Assembly (NCBI RefSeq): GCF_014692525.1
Contig: NZ_JACNYL010000002.1
Location: forward strand, 992,001 to 1,056,000
DNA from: Sphingobacterium chuzhouense
GTDB taxonomy: Bacteria; Bacteroidota; Bacteroidia; Sphingobacteriales; Sphingobacteriaceae
Length of the DNA: 64,000 bases
Reading direction: 5' to 3'
Part shown: piece by piece, positions 17,072-25,795 of the stretch
Layout: each line of letters starts with the position of its first letter
Numbering within the stretch: the first letter of the stretch is position 1
Translations under genes and position numbers: made by a program
The notes under the pieces: generated by a model
Seen by the model: only the letters and a program-made list of their open reading frames with translations
Told to the model about the DNA's origin: nothing
Database searches by the model: none

Positions 17072-18001
17072 ATGAAAAAAAGAAAATTCTTTAAATTTCC
17101 GGTTAGCTCAATAATCGTTTTAACATTTTTATTTGGATGTAAAAACACTAATTTAAATCAATCGGTAGAAGAAGTTATTGTTGCTGAAAGTGAAAACGTG
17201 AATACCATTATTCCCGATTATGTAGGAGACGAATCTCTAGATCAATTAGTCATTAAAACGAGGTATATAGGTGATCTGTTCATCGATAACGGCATATCAT
17301 TGGAAAAATCTGGAGTCATTAACTCACAGGGAAATATCCGGATGGTTATAAATACACAAGATTTAAATCATAGAAATTTATATAAACCTATACAAGGAGG
17401 CGGCCCACATATTTGGATCAGCAAACAACCTAGTACAACAAAAAAGGTGACACCTTGGGCAACGTCCAATGAACTTATTTTGCAAATGCGGGCTGCTGTA
17501 CCTCATGTTAAATTGGAAGATAAAGATGGAAAAACCGGATCTTCTGATTTTTCAGCCGATCGAGCCCCAGTAACACAACTAAGTTTTGGGATTTATCTAC
17601 ATGATGAAGGCAGTAATAAGACGTTTGCCTATATTATTCCCGTTTATGAGTCGCGAGGAACCTACCAAGAATCGGCAAACAATCATGATACCTACACCAG
17701 TTTTATTTCAAGTCCTTTAGAGTCTAATAGCCAATATATTACAAAATATCCCAAGTCGGAAAGCTTACAGTCTAAACCTTACGCTGAAAAGAAATTTTTC
17801 AAAGTATCAATTACCAGAGAAAATTTGCTAAAGGGAATAAAGGATTCAAATATTGGTCTTTCACAAGATTTATCCAAATACCGAATTGCGTTTTTAGGCG
17901 TACTGTTTGAACTTCCAAATTATGTCGAAAGTGGCAGTAACATAAGTATGGTTGAACTCAGTCATTTTACGGCTTTTACACGGTATAAGATGTCCATGTG
18001 A
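17072..18001 (+). CDS. PUL lipoprotein, distant relative of the NIGWE family, member D
   Basis: Protein of 309 residues with leader ending LFGC (Cys23). It starts 19 bases after member C and ends the operon at a hairpin terminator. The arrangement of segments parallels members A-C ('GGPHIWISKQP' for the WPHLLLEQ block, 'VTQLSFGIYLHD' for the AQFQ block, 'FAYIIPVYESRG' for the WFG.YD block). The sequence itself has drifted far and lacks the NIGWE signature. I assign it to the family with caution; it could be an unrelated beta-sandwich lipoprotein. Confidence 0.6.
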   Translation: MKKRKFFKFPVSSIIVLTFLFGCKNTNLNQSVEEVIVAESENVNTIIPDYVGDESLDQLVIKTRYIGDLFIDNGISLEKSGVINSQGNIRMVINTQDLNHRNLYKPIQGGGPHIWISKQPSTTKKVTPWATSNELILQMRAAVPHVKLEDKDGKTGSSDFSADRAPVTQLSFGIYLHDEGSNKTFAYIIPVYESRGTYQESANNHDTYTSFISSPLESNSQYITKYPKSESLQSKPYAEKKFFKVSITRENLLKGIKDSNIGLSQDLSKYRIAFLGVLFELPNYVESGSNISMVELSHFTAFTRYKMSM

Positions 18002-18011
18002 AAGTATAAAA

Positions 18012-18036
18012 AAGGTGCCTTTTAATAAGGCACCTT
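18012..18036. terminator. Bidirectional terminator between convergent genes
   Basis: AAGGTGCCTT at 18012-18021 pairs perfectly with AAGGCACCTT at 18027-18036 around a 5-base loop. A run of A on the left gives a T-tract for leftward transcription; the rightward side is only weakly T-rich. It separates the lipoprotein operon from the PRC-barrel gene. Confidence 0.8.
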
Positions 18037-18077
18037 CAATTTGCTTAACCTTGAATAATATACTTGTAGAAATAAAA

Positions 18078-18842
18078 CTATAATAAGTCGTCTCTGTCAG
18101 GGTCTAGAGAATCGTTTTCTCTTTTACGACGCTCTACAATTCTGCTACTACGCTCTGTGTCAAATGTGCTCGGATCGTTTGTCATATCATCACGGTTCTC
18201 TTCAATATCTTCTATAGAAGATGGTCTACGTCTCCGGTAAAACCTATCCTCATCGAAATGACTGTGTGTATAAAATTCATCACGGTTATAATCCGTAACT
18301 ACAATGGGAAGACCGGCTTCATCGCGTCCTTCAAAAATCCTGCGGACCGACAATTCTGTTTCGGGATCTACACGGTCTTTTACATAGCTGGGCAATAGCA
18401 TAATCTGTTGTGCGTTTACCGGAATAACGACCACTTTTCCGTCATCATCTGGATTGTACGTGCCTTCACCTGCATAACCTTGCGGAGCAATCGCAGGATC
18501 GTCTTCCAATCTGCGGTCTACCTGATCTGAAATTTCATTTTCCTCCGCAATGCGGTTATCTGTGTCCTGAATAAGGCCATCATCATATAAATCAGCAATG
18601 CCGATAGGAACCAAAATTTTCTTGTCGTCCTCAATACCTAATTCGTTGCCATCTAGATCAACCACAAGGTAGCGAACCTTACGGCTGTCTGGATTGAAAA
18701 GCAATTCATCTACTTCACCGATCTGCTGACCAAGTTCATTTTTCACATCCCATCCTTTAATATTTGGTTCCCCGTCTACTATCTCGTAATCACTTCCACC
18801 CAGTTCAACCAGATGGTCGTATTTGTTTTCTTCTAATGCCAT
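18078..18842 (-). CDS. PRC-barrel domain protein
   Basis: Protein of 254 residues, very acidic, without signal peptide. Residues about 28-90 form a PRC-barrel (IKGWDVKNELGQQIGEVDEL, VRYLVVDLDGNELGIEDDKK, ILVPIGIADLYDD). The rest is low-complexity, rich in Asp, Glu and Arg, with a charged C-terminal tail (RRKRENDSLDPDRDDLL). Such single PRC-barrel proteins are common in Bacteroidota and are often linked to osmotic or envelope stress, but the mechanism is not established. It follows the OmpA-like gene by 34 bases on the same strand, so the two are likely co-transcribed. Confidence 0.85.
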   Translation of the reverse strand: MALEENKYDHLVELGGSDYEIVDGEPNIKGWDVKNELGQQIGEVDELLFNPDSRKVRYLVVDLDGNELGIEDDKKILVPIGIADLYDDGLIQDTDNRIAEENEISDQVDRRLEDDPAIAPQGYAGEGTYNPDDDGKVVVIPVNAQQIMLLPSYVKDRVDPETELSVRRIFEGRDEAGLPIVVTDYNRDEFYTHSHFDEDRFYRRRRPSSIEDIEENRDDMTNDPSTFDTERSSRIVERRKRENDSLDPDRDDLL

Positions 18843-18876
18843 GATTTTGTTTTTCTAAGTTTCCAATATGTACTAT

Positions 18877-19515
18877 TTATTGTTTATGTCGAAACGCAAC
18901 AATCTGTACATTACGATTCTGTTGTCTTCCGTCTTTAGTCGCATTACTCGTCACGGGCTCTTCTTCGCCCAATGAATGAGTTGATACTTTACTTCGTTCT
19001 ATACCACCACTGTTAATCAACCAGTCTTTTACCGCGTTAGCACGTTCGGCACCTAATTCTTTGTTATGCGAAGCTGTCCCCGTAGAGTCGGCGCTACCAT
19101 ATACACCAATATACGCCCCCTTGAAACGTTCGTTTAAAGCGTCTGCAATCTGTTTGAGTTTCGTCTCGGAACTACCCTGAATTTCTTTTTGATCCGTTGC
19201 AAACAGGATATTTTCACCAATCGTATAAATCGTGTAATCCGCGTTTTCGCGTGTCATAATATCTGTATCTGTAATATCCGGATTAGTAGATTGTGGTGTG
19301 TTAAAATCTACCGAATTCCAGTCTGGCTCTGTTGCGGCCAACACTTCTGACCGATCTATTGTCGAGTTAGCAGTGGTGTCCGTTACTCCCGTCTCTGTAG
19401 AATCTGGATTACACTGATTTACGGCAAATATTATAATTGCCAGTGCGATGATTGCAAGCAAAAGCCAGACCCACCAGGGTGTTCCGCTTTTAGGTTGTAC
19501 TTCTAAATGTGCCAT
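18877..19515 (-). CDS. OmpA-family protein anchored by one membrane helix
   Basis: Protein of 212 residues. One hydrophobic helix (about 14-34, WWVWLLLAIIALAIIIFAVN) serves as a membrane anchor, followed by a linker and a C-terminal OmpA domain (about 98-210; LFATDQKEIQGSSETKLKQI, VYGSADSTGTASHNKELGAE, RANAVKDWLINSGG). OmpA domains bind the meso-diaminopimelate of peptidoglycan. With an inner-membrane helix in place of a barrel, it probably ties the inner membrane to the wall. It is the first gene of a pair with the PRC-barrel protein. Confidence 0.88.
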   Translation of the reverse strand: MAHLEVQPKSGTPWWVWLLLAIIALAIIIFAVNQCNPDSTETGVTDTTANSTIDRSEVLAATEPDWNSVDFNTPQSTNPDITDTDIMTRENADYTIYTIGENILFATDQKEIQGSSETKLKQIADALNERFKGAYIGVYGSADSTGTASHNKELGAERANAVKDWLINSGGIERSKVSTHSLGEEEPVTSNATKDGRQQNRNVQIVAFRHKQ

Positions 19516-19823
19516 AATCTGTATTTATTTAATGTTATTTTTTGTAACTACTCCAATAGAACAGCGTTGTAGATTATTTCGTTCAAAAAATTTTAGTAAA
19601 CACAGACCTTAGTTAAAACTCTGTTATATATTTTTATACCCCTATGCATTTTTATGCCATATTCATAAAAATTTACAGATAAACAATATCCACAAAAAAA
19701 CTATAAACAACTAAATATCAACACTTAATATTTTTTAAAGCACTTTTTAAAAGACTTTTTATGCGCTTTATTGCGTATTTATTTTTTTCTTATCCTATAT
19801 TTATATTCATTTTAGAGCTGAAC
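19516..19823. other. AT-rich divergent intergenic region
   Basis: This 308-base stretch separates the leftward OmpA gene from the rightward TonB receptor. It is very AT rich. The only structure I see is an inverted repeat at 19648-19672 and several CTTTTTA repeats near 19740-19765. No gene, RNA gene or consensus promoter is evident. Confidence 0.5.
19648..19672. promoter_or_regulatory. Inverted repeat upstream of the TonB receptor
   Basis: ATTTTTATG (19648-19656) and CATAAAAAT (19664-19672) are perfect 9-bp arms around 7 bases. It may be an operator or a leader hairpin. AT richness makes chance matches more likely. Confidence 0.3.
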
Positions 19824-22262
19824 ATGACCTTGACTAAAGCCTTTTTACGATGTATATTACTTATATTCTATTCTCTTCTATCGATAATTTCTTTGGGACA
19901 ACCATTTAGTTATCAGATCATTGGGAAGGTAATTAATAAAGATTCGCAACCTATTGGTTCGGCAACGGTTACCCTAAAAGATAAAGAATTGAAGACCATT
20001 TCTACCGCTATAACAGATAGTTTGGGATCATTCATTTTAAGATATGACAAAAGTGGTAACGACTATTTAGTTAAGATCCAGCATCTAGGATATAAAGAAT
20101 ATCAAAGTTCGATAAAAGAAGTACATAACAATGACCTCGGCACAATTCAGCTTTTAGAACTGGACAATATTCTAAAAGCAGTGGAAGTCAAGGCAAAGCC
20201 GAACATCATAGACGTTAGCGGAGGCATCATCACTTATAATGTAGAAAACTCGATTGGCGGTCAAGATGTTTCTGCCCTGGAAGCGCTTAAACGTGCCCCC
20301 GGTGTATATGTCGAAAATGAAAGTTCGATTACACTGAATGGCAAAGGAGGCGTTCAGATATTGTTGGATGGAAGACAGACATATCTTTCTCAGAACGAAC
20401 TGACTGACTTACTGAAATCACTTTCGTCTAACGACCTCAAGGCCATAGAGATCATTAATAGTCCCACAGCAAAGTACGATGCATCGGGTTCTGCGGGCAT
20501 TATAAACATTAAAACGAAGAAGAATCAAATTAAAGGCTTAAACGGAAATATATCCAGCACGTTAGCATATGGTGTCAGCCCAAAACAGCTACAAAATATG
20601 TCCGTGAACTACAGAGTGGATAAAGTGAATGTATTTGGGAGTTATAATCACACACTCGGAAATTACAATTATCTTTATGGCTCTGACAGATCCCAGAATG
20701 GGAAATTATATAGTAGCCACACAGACGATATTGATAAAAGACAAAAAATGTCAGCTCGATTTGGCATAGATTATTTTATTGACGATAAAAACACGATCGG
20801 CTTTCTTGCAAATAGCAACTTTATTTTTGGTGGGGGCATAACCGATACCAGAACCGGCATCAGTACAATACCTTCCTCCATCATCGAAGAAACTCTGGAC
20901 GCTGTAAATGATTATTACGGACAGGGTACCAGCCGATATAACTTTAATTTCAATTACCGATATGAAGATACACTCGGGCATATTTTAAATATTGATGCTG
21001 ATTATGGATTATTTGATAAATGGAACAAAAATCTCCAATCAAATACATATAGAGATGTCCACGGACGAATAACTGAGGACAACTTATATCGTACTTTAAA
21101 CGGAATAGATATTGATATGAAGGGAATTAAGATCGACTATTCTACAAAACTATGGGAGGGAACTTTCGAGGCCGGCGCAAAATACTCCCAAGTCGGTTCC
21201 GCCAATGATTCTAGATTTTATCATGTTGGTCCAACCGCGGATAGTTTAGACAACCGAAGGTCAAATGACTTTAAGTTTAACGAAGCGATTTCAAGTGCTT
21301 ACTTGGATTATAAACGTACAATAAATCAATGGTCTTTTCAAGCAGGTTTAAGATTTGAGGTCGCCGACTCAGAGGGACTCTTACTCTACAAAGAGGATGG
21401 TCTAGACAAAAACAATCGAATAAAAAGAGATTTTACTAACCTTTTCCCATTTTTCTCTATAACAACGCAACCCGGAGAAAATCAAAACCTATCGTTGTCA
21501 TATGCCAAACGAATTGAACGACCTGCTTATCAAGACTTGAATCCATTCATATACATGCTTGATGAACTGTCCTTTTGGCAAGGCAATCCTTTCCTAAATC
21601 CAGAGTTGACCCATCGTCTTACTTTATCGTATTCTCGTAAGAATTCAACAGTTGTAACCTTCAACTTTGCTTACTCGGATCAGTTTAACGCTAAGGTAAC
21701 CGATACGCTCGAGACGGAAAAAATAGTCATGATCAGCAGAAATGTTGGCACGCAAAAGCATTGGTCTTTAGCATTGACACAAAACTTTCCACCAAAGTCA
21801 TGGTGGGATCTATCATTCAATGGTTTAATATATTATATCCAAAATGATGTATCATTCGATGAATACAGGAATCTTAGCTTACAACAATTCGCTGGGCGAT
21901 TGAGTCTCTTACAGTCCTTTCGTCTACCATTTAAAATGAAAGCAGAGGTCTCCGCTTCTTATAATTCGAATAGGTTAAGCGGAGCAAATATTTTTAGTGA
22001 GGCAATTAGTCAAGTAGATATTGGGATCCAAAAAGCGCTATTGAATGATAAAGCAGTGCTTCGGATAGCGGTAAATGATATATACAAAGGAAACCAAAGC
22101 AAGAGTAATCAAAGTTTTCCCGGTTTTCAATCGAGTAACTATGGGTACTTCGAATCTCGACAGGCCCGACTTAGTTTCAGTTATAAATTTAGCAAGGGTC
22201 AATCAAGCTTACAGCGCACAAGAAAATCTGCTTTAGAAATTGAAAGTGGAAGGATTCAATAG
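19824..22262 (+). CDS. TonB-dependent outer membrane receptor, carboxypeptidase-regulatory type
   Basis: Protein of 812 residues from the ATG at 19824, which gives a normal signal peptide (CILLIFYSLLSIISLG). An in-frame ATG at 19761 would add 21 hydrophobic residues and is less likely. Domains: CarboxypepD-regulatory (about 30-115, YQIIGKVINKDSQPIGSATV), plug (about 120-235; ALEALKRAPGVYVENESSIT, PTAKYDASGSAGIINIKT) and a beta-barrel of the OMP_b-brl_3 type. There is no STN domain and no SusD partner, so the substrate is probably not a SusCD glycan; metal chelates or small molecules are possible. It appears to be transcribed alone. Confidence 0.88.
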   Translation: MTLTKAFLRCILLIFYSLLSIISLGQPFSYQIIGKVINKDSQPIGSATVTLKDKELKTISTAITDSLGSFILRYDKSGNDYLVKIQHLGYKEYQSSIKEVHNNDLGTIQLLELDNILKAVEVKAKPNIIDVSGGIITYNVENSIGGQDVSALEALKRAPGVYVENESSITLNGKGGVQILLDGRQTYLSQNELTDLLKSLSSNDLKAIEIINSPTAKYDASGSAGIINIKTKKNQIKGLNGNISSTLAYGVSPKQLQNMSVNYRVDKVNVFGSYNHTLGNYNYLYGSDRSQNGKLYSSHTDDIDKRQKMSARFGIDYFIDDKNTIGFLANSNFIFGGGITDTRTGISTIPSSIIEETLDAVNDYYGQGTSRYNFNFNYRYEDTLGHILNIDADYGLFDKWNKNLQSNTYRDVHGRITEDNLYRTLNGIDIDMKGIKIDYSTKLWEGTFEAGAKYSQVGSANDSRFYHVGPTADSLDNRRSNDFKFNEAISSAYLDYKRTINQWSFQAGLRFEVADSEGLLLYKEDGLDKNNRIKRDFTNLFPFFSITTQPGENQNLSLSYAKRIERPAYQDLNPFIYMLDELSFWQGNPFLNPELTHRLTLSYSRKNSTVVTFNFAYSDQFNAKVTDTLETEKIVMISRNVGTQKHWSLALTQNFPPKSWWDLSFNGLIYYIQNDVSFDEYRNLSLQQFAGRLSLLQSFRLPFKMKAEVSASYNSNRLSGANIFSEAISQVDIGIQKALLNDKAVLRIAVNDIYKGNQSKSNQSFPGFQSSNYGYFESRQARLSFSYKFSKGQSSLQRTRKSALEIESGRIQ

Positions 22263-22307
22263 AAATAAAAGATCACACAAATTATAACCGGATCTCGGAT
22301 ACGAAAA

Positions 22308-23243
22308 TTAATTAAACGAAGCTCTAAATGCTAACGGAGAATTCGAAGTTCTATTTTTGAATAACCGATGGAAAGATCGTGGATACTCAAAACCTAAGTA
22401 GTAAGCAATTTCAGAAACGGACATGGATGTGGTGGACAATAGCTCTTTTGCTTTTTCGATAACACGATCTTGAATATGCTGTTGCGTCGTTTGTCCGGTT
22501 TGTACGCGCAACATATCACTTAAATAGTTGGGACTTAAATGCAATTCATTTGCTACAAATTGAACACTTGGAACACCTGTTTCTAGCAACTTATCATTTC
22601 TGAAATAATCATCCAGCAAGGCCTCCAGTTTTGTCAATAAATCATTGTTAACTTTCTTTCTTGTCAAAAATTGACGATTGTAGAAGCGGTCGCAATATTT
22701 AAGCAAGAGATCTATATTGGAAACCAATAGATCTTGCGTAAATCCATCCATATTCGTATCTATTTCGTTATGGATATTTTCTATAATGTCCATTATAGAT
22801 TTCTCTTCTTTTTCCGAAGCATGTAAAGCTTCGTTGCTTTTATAAGAAAAATAACCGTAATCTTTGATTTGTGACGCTAACGAATAACCTTGTAAAAAAT
22901 CGGGATGTACCACCAACACAAATCCTTTTACGCCATTAAGCAATACATCTTCAAATTGCAACACCTGATGCGGAGCGATAAAATACATTATTCCCTCATC
23001 AAAATCATAATACTGCTGTCCGTATTTACATTTTCCACCAGCACAATCTTTCTTTAAGGCAACGACATAGAAATCTGTCATTATCGTGCTCAAAATAGTC
23101 TCCGGCTCCAGTTTTACATCATCAAAATTAAAAACGCTGATCAACGGATTGGAAGGTTTTTTCAATCCTAAAAACTGATAAAGTGCATTAATCGATGAAA
23201 CTTTATGTGGAGCTCTCATATTTTTATCTTCACATTTGATCAT
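22308..23243 (-). CDS. AraC family transcriptional regulator
   Basis: Protein of 311 residues. The N-terminal half is a cupin-like sensing domain (about 25-150, with LISVFNFDDVKLEPE and a Cys pair in KKDCAGGKCKYGQQYYDF). The C-terminal half holds two helix-turn-helix motifs (about 215-310; VQFVANELHLSPNYLSDMLR and SVSEIAYYLGFEYPRSFHRL). It lies 15 bases after an NAD-dependent epimerase-like gene and is the last gene of a three-gene string. Cys50-range residues in the sensor could suit redox sensing, but that is speculation. An alternative start is the ATG at 23219. Confidence 0.9.
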   Translation of the reverse strand: MIKCEDKNMRAPHKVSSINALYQFLGLKKPSNPLISVFNFDDVKLEPETILSTIMTDFYVVALKKDCAGGKCKYGQQYYDFDEGIMYFIAPHQVLQFEDVLLNGVKGFVLVVHPDFLQGYSLASQIKDYGYFSYKSNEALHASEKEEKSIMDIIENIHNEIDTNMDGFTQDLLVSNIDLLLKYCDRFYNRQFLTRKKVNNDLLTKLEALLDDYFRNDKLLETGVPSVQFVANELHLSPNYLSDMLRVQTGQTTQQHIQDRVIEKAKELLSTTSMSVSEIAYYLGFEYPRSFHRLFKNRTSNSPLAFRASFN

Positions 23244-23258
23244 ACTAAATTACTGTTT

Positions 23259-24197
23259 TTATTGTTTAGGAAGAAGTTGTTCATCCCTAATCTGCTCAAT
23301 TCCTTTTCGATAGGTGGTTACGTGAAACCCCGGAAAACGTTTTCGGAATTTTGAATCATCAAAGATATTGTCATATTCATATCTCGGCAGTAATTCCTGC
23401 AATTCACCTACTCTCTTGTTGAATGGAGCACCAATTTTGAACGCAAATTTCGGAACAACGGTATATTTGAATTCTTTTGCATACACATCGGATGCCAAAG
23501 CAATAAATTCTTTGTAAGTCGGATGACTACCATCTACCGGCAAATGCCAAGTTTGACCAAACGCATCAGGTGTATTACCGATCAATGCTGTTGCCCGGCT
23601 GGCATCAGGCGTCCAAATCAAACTTCTTTTTTTATCGGAACAAATCGGTACTTTCAATTTCTTACCTTCTTTGATATTGTCAAAAATCAAGGTATTGGTA
23701 ATACTTTGCGTTTTTCCAGGTCCGTAGAACTCTGGTGCACGACAAATAACAGCTTCCAATCCGCCCGACTGTATTTCTTTCAAAACCATTTCTGCCATTT
23801 GTTTTCTCACTTGTCCCTTTCTTCCTACCGGATCGAAAACCGTTTCTTCTATCAGCAAGCGGTCGTCCTGCGGATACATATAGGTGTTGTCAAAAAACAC
23901 TAATTTCGTACCGTTGACTTTGCACGCATCAATCACATTTTGAAGGATAAGCGGAAACTGTTCTTCCCATAAATCCGAACTGATGGGCAATCCTAACGTA
24001 AAATAGGCAATTTCACTACCTTTTACAGCTTCAATAGCTTTTTCTTTAATGGATAAATCTGCCGAAAAGACTTCGTCTGTATCGTTAACTTTTTTTGCCC
24101 CACGACTCACAATGCGGATGTCGGAAGTAAAATTTCTTTTTAATTCCCTCGCGAGTTCTTCGCCAATCTGACCATTGGCACCTAATATTGTTTGCAT
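23259..24197 (-). CDS. NAD(P)-dependent epimerase/dehydratase family protein (NmrA-like)
   Basis: Protein of 312 residues with a Rossmann N-terminus (MQTILGANGQIGEELARELK; the GxxGxxG form GANGQIG). A conserved block 'YMYPQDDRLLIEETVFDPVGRKGQVRKQMAE' follows, then 'CRAPEFYGPG' and 'LPVDGSHPTYKEFIALASDV'. These are extended short-chain dehydrogenase features. The catalytic Tyr of classical SDRs is present only as YMYPQ without the usual YxxxK, so the enzyme may be a reductase of altered chemistry or a redox sensor. It lies between a DJ-1-type gene and an AraC gene, with gaps of 27 and 15 bases. Confidence 0.85.
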   Translation of the reverse strand: MQTILGANGQIGEELARELKRNFTSDIRIVSRGAKKVNDTDEVFSADLSIKEKAIEAVKGSEIAYFTLGLPISSDLWEEQFPLILQNVIDACKVNGTKLVFFDNTYMYPQDDRLLIEETVFDPVGRKGQVRKQMAEMVLKEIQSGGLEAVICRAPEFYGPGKTQSITNTLIFDNIKEGKKLKVPICSDKKRSLIWTPDASRATALIGNTPDAFGQTWHLPVDGSHPTYKEFIALASDVYAKEFKYTVVPKFAFKIGAPFNKRVGELQELLPRYEYDNIFDDSKFRKRFPGFHVTTYRKGIEQIRDEQLLPKQ

Positions 24198-24224
24198 TTC
24201 TTTTTTACTTAAATTGTCGTTATA

Positions 24225-24923
24225 TTACTTTAATTTCCCTAATTCCCGCATAATCACTTTAGCCATTTCTTTAGAGCTGAATGGATTTTGTCCGGTGATT
24301 AGATTTCTATCTACGACAACGTTGGATGTCATCGGAATAAATGCTTTCCTATAATCAGAACCTCTTTCTATTAGACCGGCTTCCAGATTAAACGGAACTT
24401 CCTTTTTTCGTTTGGCAAGACTTTCTTCAAACCAATTAAAACCCGTGATTTTTTTATCTTTTATTAGATAGTCACCGTTGGATAATTTTACATTCAACAA
24501 GCCGCCAACACCATGGCAGATCGCACCTATCATGCTACCCGCTTCGTATTGATTTCTGATAATGGACTGCATTGTCTCATTATCGGGAAAATCGTACATC
24601 GTGCCATGTCCGCCAGCTAAATAAACCAAGTCAAATGATTCGCTTTCTACTTCGTTCAAACTTTTGCTATTTTCCAATAACGCGCGAAATGACATATCGT
24701 TCCAATACTGTTTAGAAACCTCGTCAAGCGTAAATCTTTTTAGACTTTCGGGATCAATGGGTACGTTTCCACCGTTCGGACTCGCAATGGTAATTTCATA
24801 GCCCTTTTCTTTTGCTTCGTGATACAAATGTGTCAGTTCACTTAACCACAAACCTGTTTCCAGATTTCCAATGGCATAGGTATTGATGTTTGTCACAATG
24901 ATTAGAATTTTCAAAATGCCCAT
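24225..24923 (-). CDS. DJ-1/PfpI family protein, Hsp31-like
   Basis: I choose the ATG at 24923 (232 residues), where the protein begins with the beta-strand GILKILIIVTN. ATG 24953 and TTG 24965 lie upstream in frame. The nucleophile elbow is AICHGVGG with Cys136 next to His137, and Glu22 occupies the position of the conserved acidic partner. The insert 'FTLDEVSKQYWNDMSFRALLENS' is typical of the Hsp31/glyoxalase III subgroup, which converts methylglyoxal to lactate or acts as a deglycase-like chaperone. It is the first gene of a string with the NmrA-like and AraC genes, suggesting a carbonyl or oxidative stress response. Confidence 0.88.
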   Translation of the reverse strand: MGILKILIIVTNINTYAIGNLETGLWLSELTHLYHEAKEKGYEITIASPNGGNVPIDPESLKRFTLDEVSKQYWNDMSFRALLENSKSLNEVESESFDLVYLAGGHGTMYDFPDNETMQSIIRNQYEAGSMIGAICHGVGGLLNVKLSNGDYLIKDKKITGFNWFEESLAKRKKEVPFNLEAGLIERGSDYRKAFIPMTSNVVVDRNLITGQNPFSSKEMAKVIMRELGKLK

Positions 24924-25152
24924 AATGCTATTTTTTAGTATTACAAAATTCATAATAAAAATCAAAGCAGATGTAGCCCTATCGAAGTAAGTTGTAACAA
25001 AATCTCTGCCTTCTAACCAGCTTCCATGCTTATCGGCAAAATAACAGATAAGTCAACACGTTAAATTTTGTGAAGACGGGGAAGAACAATAAATAATTCC
25101 TTAAATTGCCTGCTTTATAAACCCAGCACATTGTATCGTTAAATTGAAGATT

Positions 25153-25770
25153 ATGTGGACATTTGCGATTAAACAGAAAATGACGGCGGCGATACTGTTA
25201 TTCGGTGTGATTGGCCTGGTTATGTTGACCAATATGCGTGAACAACGAATCGCCACACGGATAAGCGCTGCAGTTACTTCCATCTATGAAGATCGACTGG
25301 TAGTAGCACAATATATTCTTCGACTATCAAAACAAATAGATAGCATCATCGCCGTTTTGGAAAAGGAGAAAGATGACGTGACTATACAGATAAACAACCA
25401 TCTAGCGGACGTAACCGCACTAAATGAATTATACGAAAAGACGATACTTACGGAAATGGAAAAAGCTAATTTTGATATTTTCAAACAACTGTGTCAGACT
25501 ATATCCTTAAACAACAAAATTGGCAACCATACTTCAGCACTATTGGCTGCTCACGAAGCCGGGGAAACGTTGCAAACACTTTCCTCGATACAAGTAGAGG
25601 AAGGAAAAAATCAACTAGACGAGGTACTAAATATGACTAATTTCTCAAACATACTATCCTATTTAGAGTTGGCGATTCTGATCATCATCGCCGTAATCAT
25701 CCAAATGCTCGTATTTGCTTCGAAGACAATCATAGGCGCCAGAAAGCCGACACGCGAAAACATGAATTAA
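25153..25770 (+). CDS. Membrane protein with MCP-type four-helix bundle sensor domain
   Basis: Protein of 205 residues from the ATG at 25153 (a TTG at 25144 is also in frame). One N-terminal membrane helix (about 8-25, MTAAILLFGVIGLVMLTN) is followed by a periplasmic helical bundle of about 140 residues (LVVAQYILRLSKQIDSIIAV... NHLADVTALNELYEKTILTE) and a second membrane helix (about 170-193, LELAILIIIAVIIQMLVFAS). This is the sensor half of a methyl-accepting chemotaxis protein. No HAMP, signalling, kinase or cyclase domain follows; the tail is 10-15 residues. It stands alone. Either it works with a partner protein or it is a family of short Bacteroidota membrane proteins of unknown role. 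Confidence 0.75.
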   Translation: MWTFAIKQKMTAAILLFGVIGLVMLTNMREQRIATRISAAVTSIYEDRLVVAQYILRLSKQIDSIIAVLEKEKDDVTIQINNHLADVTALNELYEKTILTEMEKANFDIFKQLCQTISLNNKIGNHTSALLAAHEAGETLQTLSSIQVEEGKNQLDEVLNMTNFSNILSYLELAILIIIAVIIQMLVFASKTIIGARKPTRENMN

Positions 25771-25795
25771 CGTATGCGAAAAATTCCGTAAAACC

